Assembly (NCBI GenBank): GCA_947303055.1
Contig: CAMYXV010000011.1
Coordinates: 1-33,823 of the forward strand
Reading direction: 5' to 3'
Length of the DNA stretch: 33,823 nucleotides
Source of the DNA: an uncultured Bacteroidales bacterium
GTDB taxonomy: Bacteria; Bacteroidota; Bacteroidia; Bacteroidales; F082
Position numbers and translations under genes: made by a program. Below are positions 1-7,538 of this stretch, in pieces. Each line of letters begins with the position of its first letter. The stretch's first letter is position 1. A model generated the notes under the pieces. It saw only the letters and a list, made by a program, of their open reading frames with translations. It ran no database searches and was not told the origin of the DNA.

Positions 1-106
1 CCGCCTTAATGTCGTAAACCTCGCGAGCCTCCTTGGGGATGACGATTTGTCCCCTGTCGCCCACTTTCACTACTCCAAAAATGTATTTTCCGTTTTCTGC
101 TTCCAA
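1..106 (-). CDS. AbrB/SpoVT-type DNA-binding protein, N-terminal part (cut by window edge)
   Basis: The minus strand encodes about 35 residues running off the left edge. They begin LEAENGKYIFG and continue VVKVGDRGQIVIPKEAR, the swapped-hairpin AbrB/MazE/SpoVT fold in which the RGQIVIPKEAR segment is the signature. The only plausible start in frame is TTG at 106-104, because a TAA lies five codons upstream; ATT or ATC just before it are less likely. Proteins of this family bind DNA as dimers and are either antitoxins or transition-state regulators; the missing C-terminus prevents a choice. A TAnnTTTG element at 151-158 faces this gene. Confidence 0.75.
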   Translation of the reverse strand, partial: MEAENGKYIFGVVKVGDRGQIVIPKEAREVYDIKA

Positions 107-150
107 AATGATTGATTTTTATGATTTGTATGAAAATTCATATTTTGCTG

Positions 151-158
151 CAAAAGTA
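151..158 (-). promoter_or_regulatory. Bacteroidetes -7 promoter element for the AbrB-type gene
   Basis: On the minus strand the octamer reads TACTTTTG, a full match to TAnnTTTG, 45 nt upstream of the TTG start. No clear -33 TTTG at 19-21 nt was found. Confidence 0.5.
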
Positions 159-243
159 TGAAAAGTATTTCAAATGACGAATGCTTTTTTTGAGTTTTTT
201 TTCCTTTTTCGCTTTCCAGACCCCAAACTTTCACATTTTTAAT

Positions 244-251
244 TACCTTTG
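244..251 (+). promoter_or_regulatory. Bacteroidetes -7 promoter element for the C25 protease gene
   Basis: TACCTTTG matches TAnnTTTG and ends 24 nt before the ATG at 276. The -33 region is T-rich and shows no exact TTTG at the right distance. Confidence 0.55.
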
Positions 252-275
252 CGCCAATATTCTTAAACGTTTAAA

Positions 276-3200
276 ATGAAAAAAATATCCTTACTTATCG
301 TCCTGGCCATGAGCACTTTATTTGCCTTGGCCCAGAACGGCCGTATCGATTTGCGCAGCATTTCTTCGGCCGAAATCACGCATAGCGACTTCAACTCGCT
401 CCGCGCCACCTTCAGCTACGGCTCCATCGAGAGCATTGAAATCTCTACCGAAAGAGGCGTTTTCTCAGAAATCGCCATCGAAGGCACCTATGCCTCAGGC
501 GAAATCGGTGCTCCCGAACTGCCTGCCTCGCATCAATTGTTGGCCGTGCCTTTCGGTGCCACGCCTCGCGTCACTGTAACAAGTTACACGACAACCGATT
601 ATCTTCTTTCCAACTACGGCATCGGCACCATTCTGCCACACCAGCCTTCAGTGCGCAAAGACCAGAATCTTGATGAAGTCGAGTTTGTGTACAATGCCGC
701 AGCCTATCAAACCCGCAGCCTTACCACGGCTCCCGAAGCTACCATTGAGGTGCAAGGCACCATGCGTGGTATCCGCATCGGATCATTGGTCATCAATCCC
801 GTGAGCTATAACCCTGTTGCCAACACCTTGCGTGTGTTCAACGACATCGAAGTGGAAATCAGCTTTGACGGCGCCGACCGCGCCGAGACCGAACGTATGT
901 TGCTGAGTACATACAGCCCTTACTTCGACATCGTCTACAAACAGATGTTCAACTACCGCCAAATCATGGACGTCTACTCCGACCACCCAGACTTGATGGC
1001 CTATCCCGTCCACATGATTGTCATCACACCCGAAAACTACATTTCCGCATTGCAGCCTTGGATTAATTGGAAAATCCAAAAAGGCTTTGACGTGAATGTG
1101 GTGACTACCGCCCAGGCTGGTGGAAACTATAACGCCATCCAATCCTATGTGCAAAACCTCTACAACACGGGTGTCAGCCAAGGTGCCACGCCTACCTTCC
1201 TTGTCCTTGTGGGCGACACGGGACAAATCCCCGGAAAAACCAGTGGTACCGCCACTCAAAAAGTGACTGACTTGTATTATGGCTCCGTCGACAACGACTA
1301 TTTCCCTGATATGTTCTACAGCCGTATGTCGGCAGAGAACACCAACGAAGTCACTGCCATCGTCAACAAGATCCTGCAATACGAGCAATACACGATGCCT
1401 GACCCGAGTTATCTCAACAATGTGACCCTCATCGCAGGTTGGGACGGTTATTGGACCAATTACGTCGGCAAACCCACAATCCAATATGCGATGCAGTATT
1501 ATTACAACACCGCACATGGATTCACCAATGTCTATAACTGGTTAGGTCAGCCTTATACAAATTGCTATGCCTCATTGAGTTCAGGTACTGGCTTTGTCAA
1601 CTACACTGCCCACGGCAGCGAGACCTCTTGGTCAGACCCTCAACTTACCAAAAGCCAGGTGAATGCTCTTACCAACACCAACAAATACTTCCTCGCCATG
1701 GGTAACTGCTGCTTGACGGGCAACTTCGGTTACAGCCAGCCCTGCTTCGGTGAGGCCATGCTCCGTGGAGAGAACAAAGCTGCCTATTCCTATATCGGTT
1801 CCTGCCCTGTGACCTATTGGTATGAGGACTATTACTTTGGTGTTGGCGCCACCAACACCTTTGGTCAGATGCCTAACATCAACAATACGGCTACAGGTGT
1901 TTATGACGGCATTTGGATGGACGAAACCTACAACACCGTATCATCCATCGTCTTCCTTGGCAACTTGGCAGTTTGTTATGCCAGCACAGGTGGTTACCAA
2001 ACCAGTTCCAATCCTACCTATTACTGGCAAGCTTACCACGTGCTCGGTGATGGTTCCATCATGCCTTACCGCGTGAACCCAACCCCCAACACGGTCAGCC
2101 ACGCCTCTTCCATTCCTTCGGGTTCAAGCAACTTCACTGTGAATGCACAAGCTGGTTCATACGTTGGCATTTCGCAAAACAACGTACTGAAAGGCGCTGC
2201 TCTGGTGCCCGCTTCAGGTTCGGTCAATGTGCAGGTAAGCGGAATCACTTCAGGTCAACCCGTGAAAATTGTGGTTACCAAGCCTCAACGCCAACCTTAC
2301 ATCCAAGACATCACCGTTGGTGGTGGCGGAGGAACTACTTACACCATTGCCGTTTCGGCTAACCCGACCAATGGAGGTACCGTCACTGGCGGAGGAACCT
2401 ACAACCAAGGCCAATCCTGCACCGTGACCGCTACGGCTAACAGCGGCTTCACCTTCACTAACTGGACCGAAAACGGCAGCGTGGTCTCCACCCAAGCCAG
2501 CTACACCTTTACCGTGAACAGCAACCGTACCTTGGTGGCCAACTTCCAAGCCCAACCCCAAAGCTACACCATTACTGTATCGGCCAATCCTGCTAACGGC
2601 GGCACCGTCACTGGCGGCGGCACCTACCAGCAAGGACAAAGCTGTACCGTAAGTGCTACACCTGCTAATGGCTACACCTTCTTAAGATGGACAGAGAACG
2701 GCACACAAGTTTCCACTAATGCCAATTACACCTTTACTGTTACAGGCAACCGCACTTTGGTAGCACAGTTCCAGGCACAACCTCAGCATTACACTATCAG
2801 CGTATCGGCCAACCCGACCAATGGAGGTACCGTCTCAGGTGGCGGCACTTATCAACAAGGTCAAACCTGCACTGTAAGTGCCACACCAGCCAATGGCTAT
2901 ACCTTTGTGAAATGGACTGAGAATGGCAACCAAGTTTCCACCAACGCCAATTACACCTTCACTGTCACGGGCAACCGCAATCTGGTGGCACAATTCCAAG
3001 CCCAAAGCTATTACATTGCCACCTCCTCCAATCCGACTAACGGTGGCACCACCAGTGGTAACGGCCTTTATCAATATGGTGAGACATGTACTGTGACCGC
3101 TACACCCGCACAGGGCTATGAGTTTGTCAACTGGAAAGAAAACGGCAGCGTCGTCTCTGCTGAAGCCAGTTACAGCTTCACCGTCACTAACGGCAGGAAT

Positions 3201-3695
3201 CTGATAGCCAATTTTGCCTTGCAGACCTTCGAAATCACGACCAGTGTCGAACCTGCTGAAGGCGGCACTGCCCATGGTAGCGGTACCTACAACTATGGCG
3301 AGGAGGTGACCATCAGTATCGAGACCAACGAAGACTGGGCTTTCCAGAACTGGACCGAAAACGGCACTGTAGTGGCAGAAGAAAAGACCTTCACCTTCAT
3401 TGCCACTGCCAACCGCAACTTTGTTGCCAACCTCATGTATACCGAAGGTGTTGGCGAACAAAACGGCAGCAAGGCTTCAATTTACCCCAACCCTGTCAAC
3501 GACAAGTTGACCATTGAGGCACAAGGAGCCATCGGCACCGTGGAAATCTACAACCTCATGGGCGCACTGGTTTACAGCCAGAAAGGCTGCGCCAATAAAG
3601 TGGAAATCAACACTTCCGACCTGCAAAGCGGCATCTATTTCATCCGCATGACGAATGACAGGATGTCGGAAACCAGAAGGTTTGTGAAGGAATAA
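276..3695 (+). CDS. Secreted gingipain-like C25 cysteine peptidase with five InlB-type repeats and T9SS sorting domain
   Basis: This 1139-residue protein is an exported cysteine protease of family C25. A signal peptide (1-19, ending FALAQ) is followed by a gingipain-type propeptide (about 25-215) and the catalytic domain (about 245-595). The catalytic His is H446 in NYTAHGSETSW and the nucleophile is C478 or C479 in GNCCLTGNFGY; alignment by eye to gingipain ACVNGDF favours C479. An Ig-like domain (about 600-680) follows, then five divergent InlB B-type repeats of about 72-75 residues (689-1053), each with NGGT near the start and W-x-ENG in the middle. The end (1068-1139, from SIYPNPVNDKL to RRFVKE) is a type A T9SS sorting domain, so the protein should cross the outer membrane and be surface-bound or released. 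It is monocistronic, with a promoter at 244 and a hairpin at 3720. The substrate cannot be read from sequence. Confidence 0.93.
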   Translation: MKKISLLIVLAMSTLFALAQNGRIDLRSISSAEITHSDFNSLRATFSYGSIESIEISTERGVFSEIAIEGTYASGEIGAPELPASHQLLAVPFGATPRVTVTSYTTTDYLLSNYGIGTILPHQPSVRKDQNLDEVEFVYNAAAYQTRSLTTAPEATIEVQGTMRGIRIGSLVINPVSYNPVANTLRVFNDIEVEISFDGADRAETERMLLSTYSPYFDIVYKQMFNYRQIMDVYSDHPDLMAYPVHMIVITPENYISALQPWINWKIQKGFDVNVVTTAQAGGNYNAIQSYVQNLYNTGVSQGATPTFLVLVGDTGQIPGKTSGTATQKVTDLYYGSVDNDYFPDMFYSRMSAENTNEVTAIVNKILQYEQYTMPDPSYLNNVTLIAGWDGYWTNYVGKPTIQYAMQYYYNTAHGFTNVYNWLGQPYTNCYASLSSGTGFVNYTAHGSETSWSDPQLTKSQVNALTNTNKYFLAMGNCCLTGNFGYSQPCFGEAMLRGENKAAYSYIGSCPVTYWYEDYYFGVGATNTFGQMPNINNTATGVYDGIWMDETYNTVSSIVFLGNLAVCYASTGGYQTSSNPTYYWQAYHVLGDGSIMPYRVNPTPNTVSHASSIPSGSSNFTVNAQAGSYVGISQNNVLKGAALVPASGSVNVQVSGITSGQPVKIVVTKPQRQPYIQDITVGGGGGTTYTIAVSANPTNGGTVTGGGTYNQGQSCTVTATANSGFTFTNWTENGSVVSTQASYTFTVNSNRTLVANFQAQPQSYTITVSANPANGGTVTGGGTYQQGQSCTVSATPANGYTFLRWTENGTQVSTNANYTFTVTGNRTLVAQFQAQPQHYTISVSANPTNGGTVSGGGTYQQGQTCTVSATPANGYTFVKWTENGNQVSTNANYTFTVTGNRNLVAQFQAQSYYIATSSNPTNGGTTSGNGLYQYGETCTVTATPAQGYEFVNWKENGSVVSAEASYSFTVTNGRNLIANFALQTFEITTSVEPAEGGTAHGSGTYNYGEEVTISIETNEDWAFQNWTENGTVVAEEKTFTFIATANRNFVANLMYTEGVGEQNGSKASIYPNPVNDKLTIEAQGAIGTVEIYNLMGALVYSQKGCANKVEINTSDLQSGIYFIRMTNDRMSETRRFVKE
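2340..3434 (+). repeat. Five tandem coding repeats of about 220 bp (InlB-type beta repeats)
   Basis: Five in-frame units encode residues 689-763, 764-838, 839-911, 912-983 and 984-1053 of the C25 protease. Units 1-3 are the most alike (shared segments such as SANPTNGGTV and NANYTFTVTGNR); units 4 and 5 are diverged. Near-identity among units 1-3 suggests expansion by unequal recombination. A single unit of the same kind occurs in the T9SS protein at 25018. Confidence 0.85.
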
Positions 3696-3719
3696 TACAG
3701 ATTACATAACATTGAAACT

Positions 3720-3758
3720 GACCGCCTATGTCATTCCCTCGGGAATCTATAGGCGGTC
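3720..3758. terminator. Hairpin with GTCATTCC/GGAATCT loop between convergent genes (copy 1)
   Basis: The arms GACCGCCTAT (3720-3729) and ATAGGCGGTC (3749-3758) pair perfectly over 10 bp. Inside them ATTCCC and GGGAAT also pair. A T-rich tract (GGTTTCTTT) follows on the plus strand. It lies between the ends of the C25 gene (3695) and the EamA gene (3780) and could terminate both. Three related hairpins occur at 6288, 14833 and 14895. Confidence 0.7.
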
Positions 3759-3779
3759 GGTTTCTTTATTCCGGTATTA

Positions 3780-4703
3780 TTATTCCGATTGTGGTGCTGC
3801 CGCACGGCTTTGGTTGACAATCCAAACGCCGGAAAACACCAAAACCATAGCCACAATCTTCTTCCATGTAAGGTGGTCCAATCCGATGATGATGCTGATG
3901 AGGGTAGCGATGATGGGCTGCACATAGTTGTACATGCTCACCAGGGTGGGACGAAGTCTCTTTTGACCGATAGGGATCAGAAAATAGGCAACGAAAGTAG
4001 CAAAGACCACCACGAAAGCCACCTGCCACAGCACCTTGCTTTCCATCTGCGCGAATGGCACTTGGGCAAGATGTCGCGCGTTGAAGGGCAAAGCCACCAA
4101 CATGGAAAAGAGGAACATCCACTTCATGAAAGTGACCACATTGTATCTAGTAATCAATGGACGGAAGATACCAAGATAAAGCGCGAAAGTCAGGCCGTTG
4201 ACGACGACCAGGACAATGCCCAATGGTTTCGTCTCACTGGCACCACCACCCAATCCCACCGAGTTGAAAATCAAGAACAATACGCCGGCAAGGCTCACCA
4301 ACACACCTGCAATCTTCTTGAAAGTGATAGGCTCTTTCAAGGCGACAGCAGCCACCAGCATGGTCAAGATGGGGGTGCAGGTGTTAGTGATGCTCGTGTC
4401 GATGGAAGTGGTCATCGTGATGGCCTTCAGGAAGCTGATCTGGGTGAGAAAGAGGCCGAGCATGGAGGCCACGAAGATTTTCCACATGTCCTTCAACGGC
4501 ACCTTTTCCTTGGGCATGAAGAGTGACAAAAGCCAAAACAAGGCGGTGGCACCCATCGCCCTCAGGCAAAACAAGTCCATCGGTGTCAACACGTGTGCAT
4601 TGGAAATGTTCTTGCAGCACACGATGTTGAACCCAAAGATGCAGTAGGCTGTGAAACACGCAAGGTGTCCCGTCAGTGTGGACTTATTCAATCCAATAGA
4701 CAT
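3780..4703 (-). CDS. EamA/DMT-family transporter
   Basis: The product (307 aa) is a polytopic inner-membrane protein with about ten hydrophobic segments arranged as two EamA repeats, typical in length for drug/metabolite transporters. An early segment contains CFTAYCIFGFNIVCCKN, and the second repeat includes PIIATLISIIIGLDHL. Substrate is unknown; relatives export amino acids, nucleotides or small metabolites. I chose the ATG at 4703 because it directly follows AAGGAGAACT, an unusually good ribosome-binding site for this group, and a longer reading from 4739 would lie deeper in the upstream gene. It overlaps the 3' end of the nitroreductase gene by 20 nt, so the two are probably one transcript with translational coupling. 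The copy 1 hairpin lies 22 nt beyond its stop. Confidence 0.85.
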   Translation of the reverse strand: MSIGLNKSTLTGHLACFTAYCIFGFNIVCCKNISNAHVLTPMDLFCLRAMGATALFWLLSLFMPKEKVPLKDMWKIFVASMLGLFLTQISFLKAITMTTSIDTSITNTCTPILTMLVAAVALKEPITFKKIAGVLVSLAGVLFLIFNSVGLGGGASETKPLGIVLVVVNGLTFALYLGIFRPLITRYNVVTFMKWMFLFSMLVALPFNARHLAQVPFAQMESKVLWQVAFVVVFATFVAYFLIPIGQKRLRPTLVSMYNYVQPIIATLISIIIGLDHLTWKKIVAMVLVFSGVWIVNQSRAAAPQSE

Positions 4704-5316
4704 AGTTCTCCTTGCGCGGACGAGCTTCGGGATAGTCACCCTTCACATAGCCGAGAATGCAGTTGCCGATACCGACATATTTAGTCGTGTCAATGCCCAA
4801 TCCAGCGAGGATGGCCTTGCCTTCTTCGGTCTCGAAGACTTCCTTAGCGCGGTGGATCCAACACGAGCCTAAGCCCTTGGCATGAGCGGCATTAAGCAGG
4901 TTGCCCATAACGAGCGATCCGTCTTCCTTCCAAGTCATGGCAGCAGTGCTGTCGGACAAAACCACCAGCACCACAGGAGCGCCATAAAACGGGTCGTTGT
5001 CGGCACCCATCACAGCGGCATTGAGACGACTCATCTTGTCGCGCACCTCACGATTGGTGACGGCGATGATGATGGGAGCTTGTTTGTTCATGCCTGTGGG
5101 GGCATAAGTACCCGCTTTGCAGATTTCTTCAATGACCTCACGCGGAGGTACTTCGTCGGTGTAACTGCGGATGCTGCGACGCGTCAGCAGGTCTTGCATG
5201 GTAGTGTTCATAACGGTTTCGTTTTTGTTGTCTTCAATGGTAACAGTCTCCTTTTTCTCGCAAGAGCTGAAGGCAGCGATGGTTGCCAAAGCGAAGACGA
5301 AAAGCAGTTTCTTCAT
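4684..5316 (-). CDS. Nitroreductase-family protein with lipoprotein signal
   Basis: The 210-residue product starts with a signal segment ending FSSC, a lipobox with the modified Cys at 19. A charged linker follows, then a nitroreductase domain (about 40-210). FMN-contacting motifs of the family are visible: TRRSIRSYTDE near 45-55, APTGMNKQAP, and a GLGSCWIH-type segment in the C-terminal half. Nitroreductases are FMN enzymes that reduce nitro, quinone or similar groups with NAD(P)H. Most are cytoplasmic, so the export signal is unusual; an alternative start at Met36 (MNTTMQDLL) would give a cytosolic enzyme. It shares a promoter (5336) and a 20-nt overlap with the EamA gene downstream. Confidence 0.88.
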   Translation of the reverse strand: MKKLLFVFALATIAAFSSCEKKETVTIEDNKNETVMNTTMQDLLTRRSIRSYTDEVPPREVIEEICKAGTYAPTGMNKQAPIIIAVTNREVRDKMSRLNAAVMGADNDPFYGAPVVLVVLSDSTAAMTWKEDGSLVMGNLLNAAHAKGLGSCWIHRAKEVFETEEGKAILAGLGIDTTKYVGIGNCILGYVKGDYPEARPRKENYVYWIE

Positions 5317-5335
5317 AATAATAGAATTAGGTCTG

Positions 5336-5343
5336 CAAAGTTA
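5336..5343 (-). promoter_or_regulatory. -7 promoter element for the nitroreductase/EamA operon
   Basis: Read on the minus strand the element is TAACTTTG (TAnnTTTG), 19 nt before the ATG at 5316. It lies almost back to back with the promoter of the divergent transporter gene. Confidence 0.6.
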
Positions 5344-5356
5344 CGGATAAATTTCG

Positions 5357-5364
5357 CAATTTTG
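5357..5364 (+). promoter_or_regulatory. Near-consensus -7 element for the SBF-family transporter gene
   Basis: CAATTTTG differs from TAnnTTTG only at the first base and ends 20 nt before the ATG at 5385. The divergent promoter for the minus-strand operon is 13 nt away. Confidence 0.4.
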
Positions 5365-5384
5365 CGGCCCGTAGTTGGATTTAT

Positions 5385-6284
5385 ATGCAAAAAATCAAAA
5401 GTTACGTCCTGCCTATCGCTATTGTGCTGGGCCTATTGCTGCACGACTATTGTGCAGCTTTCAGCGTAGTGGTGCCTTATATCATCTTCACCATCCTTCT
5501 GTTAACTTTCTCGGCAGTCAACATCAAAAAACTGCGATTCAAGCCGATGTTCGTCTGGATTATCCTCTTCCAAGTGATAGTGAGTTTGGGAGGTTATGCC
5601 TTGCTTAAGGTCTTGCATGTCAACGAAATCATTGCAGAAGGTGTACTTATCGGAGTATTGTGTCCTGTGGCAGCCTCTGTGGCGGTGGTGAGCACTATGC
5701 TGGGAGCCGACCGCAACACGGTGACTTCTTTTTCTGTCATCGGCAACCTGATGGTATCCCTTGTGGCACCAATCTATTTTTCTTTCATAGGAGTAAACCA
5801 AGACATGCCTTTTTTTGCATCCTTCCTCCATATTCTGAGGCGCATCGGCACCATCATTGGACTACCATTCATTGTGGCTTTTGCCTTGCAACTCTTGTGG
5901 CCCAAAGCCAACAAAACCCTAAGCCGCTACAAAGGCTTGGCCTTCTATCTCTGGGCCGTTGCGCTTTTCCTGACTTTGGGCCAGACCATCCACTTTATCT
6001 TCCTCAACGGTAAGGGCAACTGGAACAGCATTCTTTGGCTCGGTATTTCGGCCTTGCTGTTCTGCATTATCCAATTCGGATTAGGTAAATGGATTGGGCA
6101 AAAATATGGCGACACCATAGCAGGCGGGCAACTACTAGGACAGAAAAACTCCGCCATGGGCATTTGGATGGCTAACCACTACTTGCATCCTTTGGCATCG
6201 GTGTTTTTGGCTTTCTATTCCGTCTTCCAAAACTTGTTTAATAGCTGGCAGATTTGGTATTACGGGAAAAAGAAAAAAGCGTAA
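5385..6284 (+). CDS. Bile acid:sodium symporter (SBF/BASS) family transporter
   Basis: The 299-residue protein is almost entirely hydrophobic, with about nine to ten membrane helices. It has the family landmarks: a conserved segment GVLCPVAASVAVVSTMLGA in the first half and GGQLLGQKNSAMGIWMANH near the end, the latter resembling the crossover motif of BASS transporters. Members carry organic anions such as bile acids, pantoate or pyruvate with Na+; which one is moved here cannot be told. The protein ends with a Lys-rich tail (GKKKKA). It is divergent from the nitroreductase operon and followed by hairpin copy 2, so it is probably monocistronic. Confidence 0.85.
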   Translation: MQKIKSYVLPIAIVLGLLLHDYCAAFSVVVPYIIFTILLLTFSAVNIKKLRFKPMFVWIILFQVIVSLGGYALLKVLHVNEIIAEGVLIGVLCPVAASVAVVSTMLGADRNTVTSFSVIGNLMVSLVAPIYFSFIGVNQDMPFFASFLHILRRIGTIIGLPFIVAFALQLLWPKANKTLSRYKGLAFYLWAVALFLTLGQTIHFIFLNGKGNWNSILWLGISALLFCIIQFGLGKWIGQKYGDTIAGGQLLGQKNSAMGIWMANHYLHPLASVFLAFYSVFQNLFNSWQIWYYGKKKKA

Positions 6285-6287
6285 TAA

Positions 6288-6338
6288 AAAATCGACCGAC
6301 TATGTCATTCCTGTAGGAATCTATAGTCGGTCGATTTT
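6288..6338. terminator. Strong 16-bp hairpin with GTCATTCC/GGAATCT loop (copy 2)
   Basis: The arms 6288-6303 and 6323-6338 are exact inverse complements over 16 bp. The arms have A and T tracts at their outer ends, so the hairpin works as an intrinsic terminator in both directions. The inner loop GTCATTCC...GGAATCT is the one in the hairpin at 3720, but the stem is different. It sits between convergent genes ending at 6284 and 6359. Confidence 0.85.
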
Positions 6339-6358
6339 GGTGACCCTTAGTTCAAACT

Positions 6359-7228
6359 TTACAGCTGGCTATAAGCCGGTGAGAAGGTATCACCTTGCGA
6401 AACATCGCCCGTGGTAAGGCCTTTCTTCAGCCAACGGGAACGTTGGGCAGAAGTGCCGTGGTTGAAGGTCTCGGGCATGGTGCGTCCATAAGCCTGTTTT
6501 TGCAAGTAGTCGTCACCGATTTTGGCTGCCGCGTTGAGGGCTTCCTCAATGTCGCCATCCTCCAACGAGCCAAACAACTTGTTGTCGTTGTAAGCCCAAA
6601 CACCAGCGAAGAAGTCGGCCTGCAATTCGAGACGCACGCTGATTTCGTTTGACTGTTTGGTGTTCTGGCCATACCGAGCCATTTGCTGGTGCGCCTGACC
6701 CAAGATGCCGAGTTGGTTCTGGACATGGTGACCCACTTCGTGAGCGATGACGTATGCATAAGCAAAGTCACCATCGGCACCAATTTGGCGCTTCATGCTC
6801 TTGAAGAACTCAAGGTCGAGGTAAACCGTTTCATCGGCTGAGCAATAGAATGGTCCACTGGCTGAGGTAGCGTTGCCGCAACCCGAATTGACTGCATCGC
6901 TGAAGATGACCATCTTAGGCGGTTGGTAAGTCTTGCCCATTTTCTTGAATTCACGGTCCCAAACGTCTTCTGTTCCAGCAAGGATGCGTTTGCAGAATGT
7001 CATCAGCTCCACATCGACTTGACTGTAATCTGTGCCGTCTTCGACATATTCGGTACTGGTACCTTGTTGCTGTTGCTCAAGCATAGGGCTAATGTCAACG
7101 CCCAAGAAGCTCTTCAAAACAAAATAAAGAATCAAGCCACCCAGGCCAACGCCTCCGGCAGCTGCTACGGTTCTCTTCCCTCTGCGGTCTTCCACATTGG
7201 TACTTTCTCTACGTCCTTCTAGTTTCAT
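6359..7228 (-). CDS. Neutral zinc metallopeptidase, YpfJ-like
   Basis: This 289-residue protein has a basic cytoplasmic N-terminus (1-21), one transmembrane helix (about 22-43) and a peptidase domain. The zinc motif HEVGH is at 163-167, and ELQAD at 201-205 supplies the third ligand and matches the family (Zn_peptidase, PF04228). Length and the EGRRES-type start agree with YpfJ-like proteins across bacteria. The domain should face the periplasm. Its substrates and role are not established. It is transcribed alone from the promoter at 7256, divergent from the 64-residue gene at 7339. Confidence 0.9.
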   Translation of the reverse strand: MKLEGRRESTNVEDRRGKRTVAAAGGVGLGGLILYFVLKSFLGVDISPMLEQQQQGTSTEYVEDGTDYSQVDVELMTFCKRILAGTEDVWDREFKKMGKTYQPPKMVIFSDAVNSGCGNATSASGPFYCSADETVYLDLEFFKSMKRQIGADGDFAYAYVIAHEVGHHVQNQLGILGQAHQQMARYGQNTKQSNEISVRLELQADFFAGVWAYNDNKLFGSLEDGDIEEALNAAAKIGDDYLQKQAYGRTMPETFNHGTSAQRSRWLKKGLTTGDVSQGDTFSPAYSQL

Positions 7229-7255
7229 GATGATAAGTATTTAGGATTGTAGCTG

Positions 7256-7263
7256 CAAAAGTA
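7256..7263 (-). promoter_or_regulatory. -7 promoter element for the zinc metallopeptidase gene
   Basis: On the minus strand TACTTTTG (followed by CAGC) is an exact TAnnTTTG, 27 nt before the ATG. TTTG at 7283-7280 could serve as -33, though its spacing of 16 nt is short. Confidence 0.6.
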
Positions 7264-7303
7264 GGGAAAAATCAAAAAACAAACTTGTTTTTAAAAAAAA
7301 ATG

Positions 7304-7311
7304 TATTTTTG
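7304..7311 (+). promoter_or_regulatory. -7 promoter element for the 64-aa/5'-nucleotidase operon
   Basis: TATTTTTG matches TAnnTTTG and ends 27 nt before the ATG at 7339. Confidence 0.6.
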
Positions 7312-7338
7312 CTTCATTAAATTCTAAACTTGAACAAT

Positions 7339-7533
7339 ATGAAAGCTTTCGTTAACGACACTGAAGTACGCACCTATTATGGCGCAAAGGTAAAATCAGT
7401 TGTTTTGGCCTATTGCAGAGCCAAGAACCTTCCTTTGAAACTCGATGACGTCGAAGTGCGCGACGCATACGGCAACATCATCGATCTTGGTGGTGCCTTG
7501 CGGGCAAACTCAAAAATCTACATCAGATTCTGA
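7339..7533 (+). CDS. Conserved-looking 64-residue protein of unknown function
   Basis: I do not recognise this small protein. It begins MKAFVNDTEVRTYYGAKV, has a central helix-like stretch (VKSVVLAYCRAKNLP) and ends in alternating hydrophobic residues (VRDAYGNIIDLGGAL, SKIYIRF). The strand-helix-strand pattern would suit a small beta-grasp fold, which is only a guess; there is no C-terminal GG as in MoaD or ThiS. It has no signal peptide. I use the ATG at 7339 rather than an in-frame TTG at 7330. It has its own promoter and ends 5 nt before the 5'-nucleotidase gene, so the two are cotranscribed. Confidence 0.7.
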   Translation: MKAFVNDTEVRTYYGAKVKSVVLAYCRAKNLPLKLDDVEVRDAYGNIIDLGGALRANSKIYIRF

Positions 7534-7538
7534 TAGCT

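Noticed and set aside
783-1517. Long minus-strand reading frame inside the C25 protease gene
   Set aside because: It is the complement of a real coding region, has no domain signature, and the plus-strand frame is clearly coding.
3789-4526. Plus-strand reading frame over the EamA gene
   Set aside because: His/Gln-rich shadow of a membrane-protein gene; the minus-strand frame has the membrane-helix pattern and good start.
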